Part shown: one piece after another, positions 25,506-36,792 of the stretch | Position numbering within the stretch: position 1 is the first letter of the stretch | Layout of the letters: the number at the start of each line of letters is the position of its first letter | Assembly (NCBI RefSeq): GCF_029873635.1 | Contig: NC_080423.1 | Coordinates: forward strand, 98,700,397 to 98,764,396 | Origin: Malania oleifera | Taxonomy: Eukaryota > Streptophyta > Magnoliopsida > Santalales > Ximeniaceae | Reading direction: 5' to 3' | DNA: 64,000 bases | Notes under the pieces: model-generated | Database searches by the model: none | Seen by the model: the letters and a program-made list of their open reading frames with translations, nothing else | What the model was told of the DNA's origin: nothing | Translations under genes and position numbers: made by a program

Positions 25506-27327
25506 TAATTCTCCATTTCTCCTAACTCCTAACCTATAGTTTTATTGAATATGTAGGCACTCAAGACAAAGGCAAGAGGCCAACATTGGGCACAATTGAG
25601 GTAGACAATGACGTTGAAGTGGGAGAGGAATTTATTAGTGGAAGAACTCCTATTATAGATTATTTTGATGAAGATGGGGACTTTGATGAAGATCTTAATA
25701 TAGTTCCCTCTGAACTTTGTTGATTAGGATTTAGATTCTTAGAAATTAGAATCTTGGATGATGAGACATTGTGATGCTGTAATATAGCTTTTGCTCTTCT
25801 TTTTTGTAAACTTATGGCTTATTTTTAACATGCATTGTTTGAGTTTGTTAGCTAAAATTGGCCTGCATGATACTTAAGAAATATGTTTTTATTTGTTTCT
25901 CCATTATTCTAACATTTTTCTCTTTTTTATACTATAGATAATTTTTTTATTCATTAATTATTTTAAAAAATACAGTCCCAAAATGCTTATGCCTCAATGC
26001 CTTGAGGCTTACGCCTCACCTCGCAGAGGGTAAAATGCCTCGCCTTACGCCTTCGCCTTTTAAAACACTAGTTCTCGCCCTTAATGCTGCACAAAATTGG
26101 CATCTTCATCAACTCTTGTCAATAATGCATTCCTGCATGGTGACCTTGATGAAGACGTCTACATGCACCTTCCTCCTGGTTTCAAATGAAAAGGGTGACT
26201 AGAATCCGCAAACTCAACAAGTCCCTATACAGCCTCAAACAAGCATCAAGGCAATGTTATGTCAAGCTTTCTTCAACCGTCATTAGAATCGGATATAAAC
26301 AGTCTAAAGCAAGTTATTCTATGTTCGTCCGATTCCACAAAAACAATTTTACCATTATCTTGGTATATGTAGACAGCATCATCATGGCAGGAAACAACTT
26401 GAGACAGATTGATGCACTTAAGAAATACTTAGAAGAATGTTTCAAAGTCAAAGACCTTGGTACTTTGAAATACTTTCTGGGGATAGAAGTGGCTCGCTCA
26501 AAAACTGACATCTCTTTATCACAAAGGAAGTACGCCTTGGAGATTCTTGAGGAAACTGGATTTCTTGGTGTTAAACAAGGAAACCTACCCATGGAACCAA
26601 ATATGGCCCTTAGTGAGACTGATGGAGAACTACTCTCAAATCCATCTTCATATCAACGATTGGTTGGGCAACTCAAATATTTGTCCATCACAAGGCTAAA
26701 CTTAGCATACACAATACACATACTGAGTCAATTCATGGACAAATCTCAAACATCTCATTTGGATGTAGCACATAGGGTCTTACAATACCTCAAAAAATCC
26801 CCTGGCCAAGGAATTGTTCTATCAACTTCCAGTGATATTCAAATACATGCATTTTGCGATGCGGACTGGGCTCAATGTAGAGATACTCGGCTATCTGTTA
26901 CTGGGTATTGCATCCTACTTGGAAAATTGCCTATCTTTTGGAAGTCCAAAAGGCAAAAAACAATTTCACAATCCTCAACTGAAGCAGAGTACCGATCTAT
27001 GGCATCAACTTGTTGTGAAGTCACTTGGCTAAAGCAACTTCTGATAGATCTCCAGATAGCACATCCACAACCAGTCAAGCTATATTGTGACAACAAAGCA
27101 GCCATTCATATTGCATCAAACCTAGTATTTCATGAGCGAACAAAGCATATAGAGATCAATTGTCATGTCATTTGAGAGAAAGTCCAAACTCAAGTTATTT
27201 AAACTGTCCACATACCCACAAGTGAGCAGCCCGCAAATCTATTTATCAAAGCACTTGGACCAACACAATTCTGCCTCTTACTCAACAAGTTGGGTGTCAT
27301 TAATATCCACTCTAACTTGAGGGGGTG

Positions 27328-27604
27328 TGTTAAGGGAATTGCCCAAACAAAGGCAAATTCACCGAAAGCAAATAAATGCAGGAAATTATGCTTGGAATTG
27401 GTCAAAACAACTCAAAAGGAATACCACCAGAAAAGGGATGATTTGTAGTGATTCAAACTTAATTTAAGTAATTTGTCTATAAATCTATGTGTATAAATAC
27501 CCTTACAGTCCATTGTAATATTCATATCGAGAAATACAAGATATACATTTCTCTTCCCCTCTTCTTCTCTTCCTCAATGTTCTTTCACATTCTAAATTTC
27601 TTCA
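27328..27604 (+). repeat. Right LTR of the old Copia element
   Basis: Begins TGTTAAGGGAATTG directly after the purine tract 'acttgaggggg' and ends 'aatttcttca', matching the end of the left LTR. Length is 277 bases. Confidence 0.8.
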
Positions 27605-27605
27605 T

Positions 27606-27880
27606 TGTTAAAGCTTGATATACATTGTTGGCCCACAACCTAACAGTTTAAGCTTTTAGGTAAAGTGGTAATCTAACATGGTATCAGAACTGGTTACCAG
27701 GAAGTCCTGGGTTATAGTCTCGTCGCCCGCATTTATTCTATGGTATTTAAAAATTTATTGTGTTTTTGTTTATCCACGTGCTGTCGGGTTGCACGTGCGG
27801 AGGAGTGTTAAAGCTTGATAAACATTGTTAACCCACAACCTAACAGCTTAAAATTTTAGGTGAAGTGGTAATCTAACAAT
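27606..27880 (+). mobile_element. TRIM (terminal-repeat retrotransposon in miniature)
   Basis: Two terminal direct repeats of about 73 bases, 27606-27679 and 27806-27880, both start TGTTAAAGCTTGATA and end 'taatctaaca'. The first is followed at once by a tRNA-Met primer site 'tggtatcagaac', and the second is preceded by the purine tract 'gcggaggag'. Between them lie only about 126 bases with no coding frame, the TRIM layout. It would depend on other elements for movement. It sits one base after the end of the old Copia LTR; no clear target duplication was found. The repeats differ at several sites, so it is a fossil. Confidence 0.82.
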
Positions 27881-29520
27881 TAAATCTTTATTCACTATCT
27901 CATTCCGAGTAATTTAAGGTCTACCCCTTCTACTGCCCCTTGTAATAACTCACTCTTCCTAATTGGTGCTCTAGTGATTTACATTATTTTAGATCTACCC
28001 CTACCCCTTCCACTGCCTCTCATAGTAACTAACTCTTCCTCACTGGCGCACTATAGACCTACATTACAAGTGCTCAAACCATCTGACTCATTCCTCACTT
28101 ATATTATCTTCTACAGAGCTACGCCTAACTTCTTGCGAATATGTTCATTCCTTAATTTATCTTTTAAGGTTAGACCACTCGTCCATCTTAACATTCTCAT
28201 CTCAACAACTTTTACTTTTTGGATATGTTGTATTTTAGTTGTCCAACATTCTAATTCATATAGCATAATTAGTCTTATAGTCGTCCTATAAAACTTCCCT
28301 TTTAAACTTCTCCATTTTTACCTAACCTTCTTTAACTTTATACAATACATCTTCTTCAATTTCTTCTTCATCTTACATAATAGATCCAATAGATCGCAAT
28401 CTACTAGTGCTTTTGATTTCTTTATCATCATAAAATTTAACTTTGTCTCCAATATTCGTTCTATTATCACTAAAATTATAATTCACATATTTTGTCTTAT
28501 GTCTACTTATTCTAAAGTCTCTAAATTCTCAATCTTCTCTGCATAATCCTAACTTAGATTCTACTCCACCCCTAACTTCATCAATCAAGACAATAACATC
28601 TACAAACTACACACAACATGAATTTTGGAGGCTCCTAGTCAGTTCATCCATCACTAAAGTAAAAAGATAATGGTTCAAAGTAGATCCCTGATTTAGACCT
28701 ATTGTGATTGGAAATAACCTAGTCTATCCACCTATGGTTCTAATGCTAGTCATTACTCCATCGCACATATTGATATCCTTAATGACATTATTATACCCAC
28801 TACATACACCCTTTTTTTTCTAAATCCCACCATAGAGCTTCCTTAGGTATCCTATCATACCCTTTCTCTAAGTTAATAAAAATCATATGCAAGTTCCTCT
28901 TCTTTTTCCTAAACTTTTTCATTGCTCTTCTTAAAAGATATATAGCTTTTGTAGTAGTTCTCCCATGCATAAAACCAAATTGACTTTCTGAGACCTTCAT
29001 TTATATCCTTAATCCTTATTCAACCATCCTTTCCCATAATTTCATTGTATGACTCATAAGTTTAATTCCACAATAGTTATTACAATTTTGAATATCTCCT
29101 TTATTTTTGTATATAGGTACTAAAGTGTTTGTCCTCCATTCGTCTAACATTTTCTTAGTTTTTATAATTGTACTAAATAAATTAGTTAATCATATATTTA
29201 CGTTATTACCTAAGCATTTCCTAACTTCAAGTGAGATGTTATCCGGTCATATAACTTTCCCATTTTTCATCTTTTTTAATGCAAAATTAACTTCATGAAC
29301 TCTAATTTTGCGAATAAATCTCATATTTTTAGCCTCTTCCTCATTTTTCAAGTCTATGTTTAAGCCTTCTACTTGGTTTTCTTTAAATATCTTATTTAAG
29401 TAATTTTGTCATCTTTCTTTTATGTCTTCTTCCATAACCAATATAATATCATCCTCACTTTTTATGCATTTTACATTAAGTCCTTACTATTTCTTTCTCA
29501 AGCTCTAGCACTGTATTGTA
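27881..29520 (-). mobile_element. RTE-clade LINE relic (antisense)
   Basis: The minus strand encodes reverse transcriptase pieces typical of plant RTE elements: 'VSESQFGFMHGRTTTKAIYL' and 'LHMIFINLEKGYDRIPKEAL' at 29000-28800. The region 27980-28500 reads as the antisense of the later reverse transcriptase part, with the familiar order of short blocks but many stops. No endonuclease domain was recognised. Left and right borders are approximate. Confidence 0.75.
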
Positions 29521-30459
29521 AATTCACCAACATAAATTTATATGTGTGCCTAGGGTCTAACTTTATTGTAGTTGCCAATGTCTAACACCGCAGCACGCCA
29601 TGTGTGTATCAAAATGCAACATCCATTCATGGGTCAGACTATAGTTATAGATGCAAGGGCCATAGAAAAATTAAGAAGCGTGACTTTTAAAATTTAGGGA
29701 GGCAATCTAGGGTGTATTTGGTTTTAAAAGGAAAAGGTTCTCAATTTTCATTTTCAAATTTTCAAACAAAAATAAAACCTTGTTTTCCAATTTTCCAAAA
29801 TCCATATGTTTTGCAAGTTTCATACGCACATGTTGGAAAATTGAAACACAAGAAGGTTTTTTTGGGATTCTTTACAAAATTGATTTCATTGGTAAAAAGA
29901 TCCCTGGTATTCGATCTCTCTCTCTCTCACACACACACACACAACACACACGGAGGTGCGCAAATAAATTTTATTAGTCACAAGTCCTCTTCAACAACTT
30001 CTCTGTGTAAGCCAACAAAAACTCCAACAGTTATCACCTAAGTGGGCCGGCATTGAAGCACCCCATCACCATCACCACTCCCAACAATTTTTTAAGATTT
30101 TAGATCATAATTGTACAATTTGAGATCAAAAATGAAAGGTTTCCCCAATAACACTATAATTTCAATTAACTAAGTTCACAATTCTAAGGATTTGTAAGAT
30201 AAAATAACACTGAATCAAGAAAAATTCAAAATGGAAGTGGAGGGAACAATATCAATCATCCTATTTATTTGAATGAAATTTAATAATTTCAAATTTCAAG
30301 CATAATGCCTTAAACACGGTGCCATAAAGAAAGGCAAAAATATTTTTAAAAATAAAAAGACTAAAGCAATGAAGAAGATGATGATGAAACCCTCATTCGG
30401 AAAGACAGTCTCTTTCCCAAATGAAAATTTAGGGTTTTGAAAACAAGGATACTTCTACA

Positions 30460-30496
<37 letters not shown>

Positions 30497-30690
30497 CTAA
30501 AAGCAACAACGGTTGGATGCATGGTCCGCCGGTTAGGCTCCAATGGCAGCAAGCGCTCCATCCAAGATGGTAACATAGCACAGGAAGAGAGAGAGCTTGA
30601 TCGGATAATTTAGGACAAAATGGGAATAAAAGAAATGGTCAGGGACTCAAAAATTAAACGAAGTCCAAGAGCGAGTATGTGTAGTCGTGA
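29521..30690. other. Intergenic DNA with simple repeats and one weak exon-like start
   Basis: A CT run followed by an AC run lies at 29917-29955. On the minus strand an ATG at 30576 opens a 27-codon frame ending at a good donor ('ttttag|gttctc', near 30495), preceded by a CT-rich leader and followed by a (CT)n tract. This could be the first exon of a lost or unrecognised gene; no downstream exon was identified. Confidence 0.3.
30463..30495. repeat. (GA)n microsatellite
   Basis: About 16 GA units, just downstream of the possible donor site on the minus strand. Confidence 0.85.
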
Positions 30691-30691
30691 G

Positions 30692-32234
30692 TAAGGGTGT
30701 GCAATCGATCAGTTCGGCCAATTTGGCCAATTAACCAAATTATTTTGGTTAACTCCACCCCATAACCGAACCGACCGAATTGGTCTATTTAACCGAACCG
30801 TACCCGACCGAGCTGAATTGTCGAGTAATTCAGTTAACCGAATTTAACCGAATAAAAATAAAATTAATTATGAGAAAAAATGTCATAATTGGGAATAGGT
30901 AGCCAGGTAATGCATGGTACTGATAGTAGGCAAAGCTTGCGAACATGAAAATAAGGAAAAATTTCATCCGGGTTGGGCCATCTGATTTTGATTCATTTTC
31001 ATGGAGTGCTCTGTGACAGAACCCCTTCTTACCTATTTTGCAGGTTTGTGAGCTTTTTGATTATTTTCATATTCTTCTTTCCCAAGTATTAATAACTACT
31101 TCATCATTGTCTTCTGGAATAAAAACCATATGCAAATTCTCCCTTAAAACAACTAAGTAATTCTCAAAAAAACTTCATCCTCCATCCTCCATCCTTTTAT
31201 CTTCTTTCTGTCCTTTATTTTATACTTTTGTACTCAAAAAGAGAATTTTGCATCAACTCATCAGACAAATTCTCAACACCAAAAAACTTTTCCATGATAC
31301 GCAAACAAGGGTTATTGGTAAGAGCAGGGAAGAACCAAAGAAGAAGAGAACAGGGCACTGGACTTTGGGTACAACAAAAGTAAGAAAACACAAATATAAA
31401 AAAAATTAAGAAGGAACAAAACTCAAGTTCAATGAACATTCAAACAAATATGAACAAAGAACACAAAGAAAGCCATTTTAAAGAGGGAGACTGATCAACA
31501 TGAATATAATAATATGGAGGAAATATTCTTTCATACATTTAATCAAACACATTGTGCTCATCTTAGGGTATTGTAAAATTTCAACAAACATCAAACTGCA
31601 AAGACTCTTGAGTTTTGAACACAACGGAAAAACGAAAAACCTGAAGGACGGAAGGTCCGAAGGAGTACTGCGAGTCTGTGAGAGTGCGAGCTGCGAAGTT
31701 GGGAAGGTGGAAGCCCAAGTCCGAACGGGAGGACTGGATGTGCCGATCTGGAACAGGAGATTCGAACTCACCGTCGCCGACTGTGTGCGAACTATGAAGT
31801 GGGAAGGGAACTGAGAAGGGAAGGTGAAGCTGAAGGGAACTGGGACTGGGAGTCAAGGAGTGCTGGCTGCCGGCGAAGTTGCGACTTGCGAACTGCAAAC
31901 TTGGGAAGTGAAGAGCCGAAGAGGGAAGAGGAAAGACTGGAAGGGGAAAATGGGAAATTAGGATCGAATCCCGAATGGAACGCTTGCAGCCAACCTAGCC
32001 TAAAAATTAAAATCATAAATAATATAATTTAATAATTTATATTTAATTATTAATTAATTAAAAATTTAGGTAATTCGGTTAACCAAAATACAAATTATTC
32101 ATAACCAAACCAAAAACCAAATACCTGAAATTACCCTATTCTAAAACCAAATTAAACTGAACTATAAATTTCCCGAACCGAGCCGAACGAACTCAATCGA
32201 TTAATTCGGCTAAAACCTAATTATGCTCACCCTA
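30692..32234. mobile_element. Non-autonomous hAT element
   Basis: 1,543 bases with a perfect 8-base target duplication GTCGTGAG (30684-30691 and 32235-32242). The terminal inverted repeats are TAAGGGTGTGC and, at the right end read inward, TAGGGTGAGCA. Both ends carry many AACCGAA / TTCGGTTA subterminal repeats, typical of a widespread plant hAT group. No transposase domain is present. The GC-richer interior (31200-31990) is open in several frames on both strands, which is why many overlapping open frames appear there. Part of it may be captured host sequence. Confidence 0.85.
31215..31439 (-). other. Possible captured gene fragment inside the non-autonomous hAT
   Basis: A 74-residue open frame contains a hydrophobic stretch followed by 'RIMEKFFGVENLSDELMQNS', which looks more protein-like than the rest of the element. 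I do not recognise it. It may simply be chance or an old piece of element sequence. Confidence 0.2.
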
Positions 32235-32464
32235 GTCGTGAGTAGGAATAGGCTAAAAAAGGGGGAAAATAGAAACTACTCACATTTCAAGCCATAAGAA
32301 TCGAGAAATTTTTTTTTTCATTTAAAATTTGAAAATTCTTCTATATTTAATGATTCGATTTCGATTAGTAGACTATTAATTGAATTAAATCAATATATTA
32401 TTGGTAAGAACAAAATATGTTCTTTCGTAATAGAGGCTATTTAACTATTGAATATAAGTGCTTT

Positions 32465-34370
32465 TGTAAGAACCCGACCCGAGAATTTCAGAGTTAATAA
32501 ATAACAAAAGGGTAAAAGGGTAAATTTAGCAGGCTTTGTCGGCGAAGTCATCGTTCTTGTCGACGAAGGCCTTTATACTTTTCGTCGTCGAAATTCAGAG
32601 CCTCGTCAACGAAGAGATACCAAACGAGTTGTAAAATATCATAATAGGGTTCGTCACCGAAGGAACCGGTTCGTCGACGAAATGCGTAGATGATTCGTCG
32701 GCGAAGGCGCCGTCTCGTTGACGAATTAGACCAGGTCAAAGGGGTTATAAATATCATTTTCATTTCTTCATTGCTAAGAAAACTCAAATCTCTCTTTCTC
32801 TTTCTCTAGAACTCGAACCACTCTCTCTCTCTCTCTAGGGTTTCAGGTCGTCTGTTGCCCGAATCAATGATTTGATGTTATCACGTGGATTAGGAGGAGA
32901 ATCTCTATGTTTATAGCGGATCAAAATTTCGTTTTGAGGATTTTCGGGTTTTATCCTAAAATCAAGGTAAGGGTCCGATTTCATTTTTTTTAGGTAGATA
33001 TGTAGTAGATAGGATTATATTGAAGTATAGTTCTTCAATTTTTAGGTTTTGGGGGTCCCGCGATGCTGTTTTAGATCGATTTAGTTCATGTTTTGGTTTT
33101 CGGGGAAAGGTAAGGGGTTTCTATTTATATCAGTTGTTTTTGTAATCTAAATCGGTAAAACTGTAGTTTACGATTCTACAGATGTTTTGGTTACTTATTT
33201 TTGAAAATCTATCAGGTGAAATTACAGTATTTTTGATTTACAGTTTTTGAAAAAATTAGGGGTTTCGGGTATCATCTTCATTTTTTGTTGGAAAACTTTA
33301 TATTGGTATAAATTGTGATATAAAGATGACTGTGTCTTGGATTATTTCAAATTGTACTCCCAGAATACCTGATATGTGATTGTTTGTTTACCCAAATAAG
33401 TGTGGAATGAGATGATGAATTTGAATTATGTATTTTGTGTGGAAAAGTGTGTCGATTAACTACCGTAGGCTGTGAATTATTCAAATGAGATATAGGAACG
33501 TGAGCTCCAAAATGTTCCAAGTTTTGTGAAAATGCTGAGTCGGGATAATACTGTAGGGGATATATCAAAGCGAGCCGGATTAAAACATCGTAGGCTGAGA
33601 TATTGAATCGAGTCGGAATAAGACCGTAGGCTTTGATGTCCGGCTTTTACCGAAGAGTGCACAATACCACTAGATAGGCTGATTTTTACCGAAGGGTGTG
33701 AGAACACCATATCTGCACCGGTTCAACGCTGTGGGGGCTTATGCTATGCCAGTTACCGGGAGCATCGACTTTTGCCGAAAGGTGTGAAATACCACCAGAT
33801 AGTCCGGCTTAGACCGAAGAGTGTGACAACACTAGATCGTGTTACTTTGTATCATATGTATACTGGAACTGTATTTTTGAAAATACTGATATTGTGAAAT
33901 GTATGTTTGCTATTGAAATAACATTCATGTATCCACACACTGATATAACATGTTTCTCCTTTATTGAGAGGTGTCTCACCCCTATCATACAAATGTTTTT
34001 CAGGTCCTTCGAGTAGCCGACACTAAAGTCCTAGCGGTTTAAGAGTGTGGTGGTTGGTTAGCTGTGTAGAGGTACTTGTGTAAGTACTTGTCCTTTGTTG
34101 GGTGGTCATTTTGGGTTATGTAGACACCTGGGGTATGTTACGTTTTTTGAGGAACTAGACCCTATTTTGTACAGACTCTGGTATGGTTTTATGGATGTAT
34201 TAGGCTGGATTTTTCGCTGCATATATACTGTGTATATGATAATGGATAGGGTATGCGTGAACCCTACGGGGTCGGACCCTTATATTATATAGTATCATGG
34301 ACTATTGTATGATATAGGGACATGTTAGGTTACTAAATCACACTCTGGGGCCCATTTTCGGATTCGGGGC
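32465..34370 (+). repeat. 5' LTR of the Gypsy element, with two internal repeat arrays
   Basis: About 1.9 kb. Contains eight copies of a TTCGTCGACGAA-like motif at 32535-32725, and about four copies of a 36-40 base unit with 'cttttaccgaagagtgtg' between 33640 and 33840. No partner LTR is in the window to date it. Confidence 0.7.
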
Positions 34371-36790
34371 TTGGTATCAAAGCTAACCAGGTTGTTAGAT
34401 TTTGTAGACTTGATTAGGGATGATTTTGTGAACATACCAAAGTATAAGACGTAGGGGATAGGTAAAGTAGGTCGAGGGTTGTCTTGTAACTAGACAGGGA
34501 TTTATTGACGGTGTTCTATGTTTTTCCTAGAATGAATATTTTAGTAAAATCACAGCAAACCATTGATGGTTTCGTGTTTGTGCGGTAGGGCAAACCTAGG
34601 CCTGAGAGTTTAGAGTTTAACATGATTAATTTGCAATGATTATGTTAATTGTGCTATGATATAGGAATGCTAATTTATTCCTATACTATTTAAGTATAGA
34701 GCCCAAAGATAGCAATTGGGATAGTAGTTCGGAGGGGATTGTGAGTGAAGGGTCACTTTCCGTGCCTCCGAGTTTGTCTAGGCAGATTATGCGGGAGATT
34801 GGGCGAAGTGTTAGGGGATGGAAGCGTCCACCTACAGATGCGGGTTGCACCATTGATAAGTTTACCAGCATGCATCCTCCAATGTTTACTAGAGGATCCA
34901 ACCCGATTGTGGCAGAGAACTGGATGCAGAAGACAGAGAATACTGAAAGTTTTACATTGCACCGACAAGTAGAAAGTTCTCTATGTTATGTTTCAGCTGG
35001 CATGAGAAGCTGAGAGGTGGTGGGTGGCTGTGAGTTTCTTGAGGAGTAGAGAGCCGATTCACTTGGGATGATGTGGGGCCGCTTAAGGAGGTGTTCTTCA
35101 AGAGATACTTCCCAGCTTCCATCCGTGATGCAAAGGTAGACGAGTTCTCAAGTTTGACTTAGGGAACCCTGACAGTGTAAAGTTACGCAGCTAGATACAT
35201 CGAGCTGTCTCGTTTTGCACCGTGTATGATCTCGAATGAGTACGAAAAGGCTTGGAGGTTCGAGAAGGGTTTGAGGACATCCGTAGGCTAGTAGGAATGC
35301 TGTAGATTCGGGAGTTTCTGGTTCTAGTGGAGAAAGCTACCGTAGTTAAGGGCTAGTCTCTAGAAGGATGAGGTGGCACAGGATCAGAAGAAGAGGTCGG
35401 TACCTTCTGGTTCTCAGATTGGTTCTAGACAGAGACAGTGGAAGAAGAGGAATTATGGTTCAGGAAATTGCCAGAATACGGAACGGCAAGGTCCATAGGG
35501 GGATCCATCTTACGTGCGTTGTGCCAAGTGTCGTAAATGGCATGATGAGGAGTGCTAGCCATTCATGAGTAACTTTTACTATTATGGTGAACAGGGCCAT
35601 GTATCCTAAAACTGTCCTACACCGATGACTGGTATGACTGCACTAAGTCAGAACCAGGGACAGAACTAAGTGCCTCGGGGAAACGGAGTATGAGTTCGTA
35701 GGATCATGTGTGCGTTCGATGCCACAAATTCTGTCAACGATGCAGGCGAGAAGGTTACTCCTGGACGGTTGTCAGGGGTACCTAACTTGTGTGAAGGAAC
35801 CACCTCAGGATGATCTGAAGCTCAAAGATATCTGAGTGGTTAATGAATTTTCGTATATTTTCCTGGAAGAGTTACCCGGTTTACCTCCTGATCGGGAGGT
35901 GGAGTTCACTATTGAATTGTTGCGAGGCAAGACACTGATTTCTAAAGTTCCATACTAGATGGCTCCAGCTAAACTTAGAGAGTTGAAGAAGCAGTTGGAG
36001 GAACTACTGGAGAAGAGCTTTATCAGACCTAGTGTTTCACCTTGGGGAGCTCCAGTGTTGTTCGTGAAGAAAAAGGACGGGTCAATGAGAATGTGCATTA
36101 ATTACCGTGAGATTAACAAGGTAACAGTGAAGAACCGATACCTGTTACCTCATATAGATGATTTGTTTGACCAGTTATAAAGAATGTAGGTCTTTTCAAA
36201 GATTGATCTACGATCAGGGTATCATCAGGTGAGAGTTAGGACTGAGAATGTTACGAAGACTGCTTTTCAAACCAGATATGGTCACTACAAGTTTCTGGTC
36301 ATGCCTTTTGGGTTGACTAACGTTCTAGCAGTATTTATGGATCTAATGAATAGGGTTTTTCATGAATACCTGGATTAGTTTGTAGTGGTATTCATCGACG
36401 ATATTCTGTTATATTCTAAGAGTTCAAAAGAGCACGAAAACCATCTAAGGTTGGTGCTTCAAGTACTACGGGAAAAGAAGTTGTATGCCAAGTTGAAGAA
36501 ATGTGAGTTCTGGCTGAAGCACGTCGCATTTTTTGGCCACATCGTGTCAAGAAGTGGTATCTCAGTTGATCTAGGTAAGATAGAAGCAGTGGTCGACTAG
36601 GTGAAACTGAAGAGCGTGCAGGACGTTCGGAGTTTCCTAGGACTGGTTAGGTATTACCAGCGGTTCGTGAAGGGATTCTCTAAGTTATCTGGCTCTTTGT
36701 CACGGTTGACGAGTAAGAGTGTAAGATTTGATTGGACCAACAAGTGCGAGCATAGTTTCCCAGAGTTGAAACATCGTGTAGAGACCCAGT
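32465..36790 (+). mobile_element. 5' part of a Ty3/Gypsy element, broken, 3' half missing
   Basis: The 5' LTR is about 32465-34370, starting TGTAAGAACCCGACC, and is followed by a tRNA-Met primer site 'ttggtatcaaagc' at 34371. Gag remnants (34741-35600) include a decayed zinc-knuckle area. Reverse transcriptase follows (35959-36600: '[20 protein letters not shown]', '[13 protein letters not shown]', '[15 protein letters not shown]') and then the start of the RNase H domain ('FLGLVRYYQRFVKGFSKL'). The sequence leaves the element near 36785, so integrase and the 3' LTR are missing. Multiple breaks. The protein wording suits the plant chromovirus/Tekay type; lineage uncertain. Confidence 0.82.
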
Positions 36791-36792
36791 GA

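Larger units (their letters stand above)
22570..26070 (+). mobile_element. hAT-superfamily DNA transposon, inactive copy with transposase relic
   Basis: 3,501 bases flanked by an 8-base target duplication, GTTCTCAC at 22562-22569 and GTTCTCGC at 26071-26078 (one mismatch), the hAT size. Ends are short imperfect inverted repeats: left CAGTGATTTGAAGG, right complement TAGTGTTTTAAAAGG. Both ends carry many AAGGCGTA-like subterminal repeats. The interior encodes a BED zinc finger, the transposase core and the C-terminal hATC dimerisation block. It interrupts the reverse transcriptase of the older Copia, so it is younger than that element. Confidence 0.9.
14001..27604 (+). mobile_element. Old Ty1/Copia element (Ale/Retrofit-like), broken, with two nested insertions
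   Basis: The right LTR is 27328-27604 and the shortened left LTR is about 14001-14227. A tRNA-Met-type primer site 'tggtatcaaagtg' follows at 14228 and a purine tract precedes 27328. Parts in order: gag (about 14749-15420, with a CX2CX4HX4C zinc knuckle near 15370-15411), protease 'LDSGTTDHM' near 15664, integrase (15974-16700), start of reverse transcriptase (17250-17308, then 22359-22569), remaining reverse transcriptase and RNase H (26079-27175). It is cut by an opposite-strand Copia at 17309-22358 and an hAT transposon at 22570-26070. The LTRs differ by roughly one base in nine by eye, so it is several million years old. It carries several breaks besides the two insertions. Confidence 0.85.

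Noticed and set aside
31478-32032. Four or more overlapping open frames on both strands
   Set aside because: All lie inside the non-autonomous hAT element and none has a recognisable domain.
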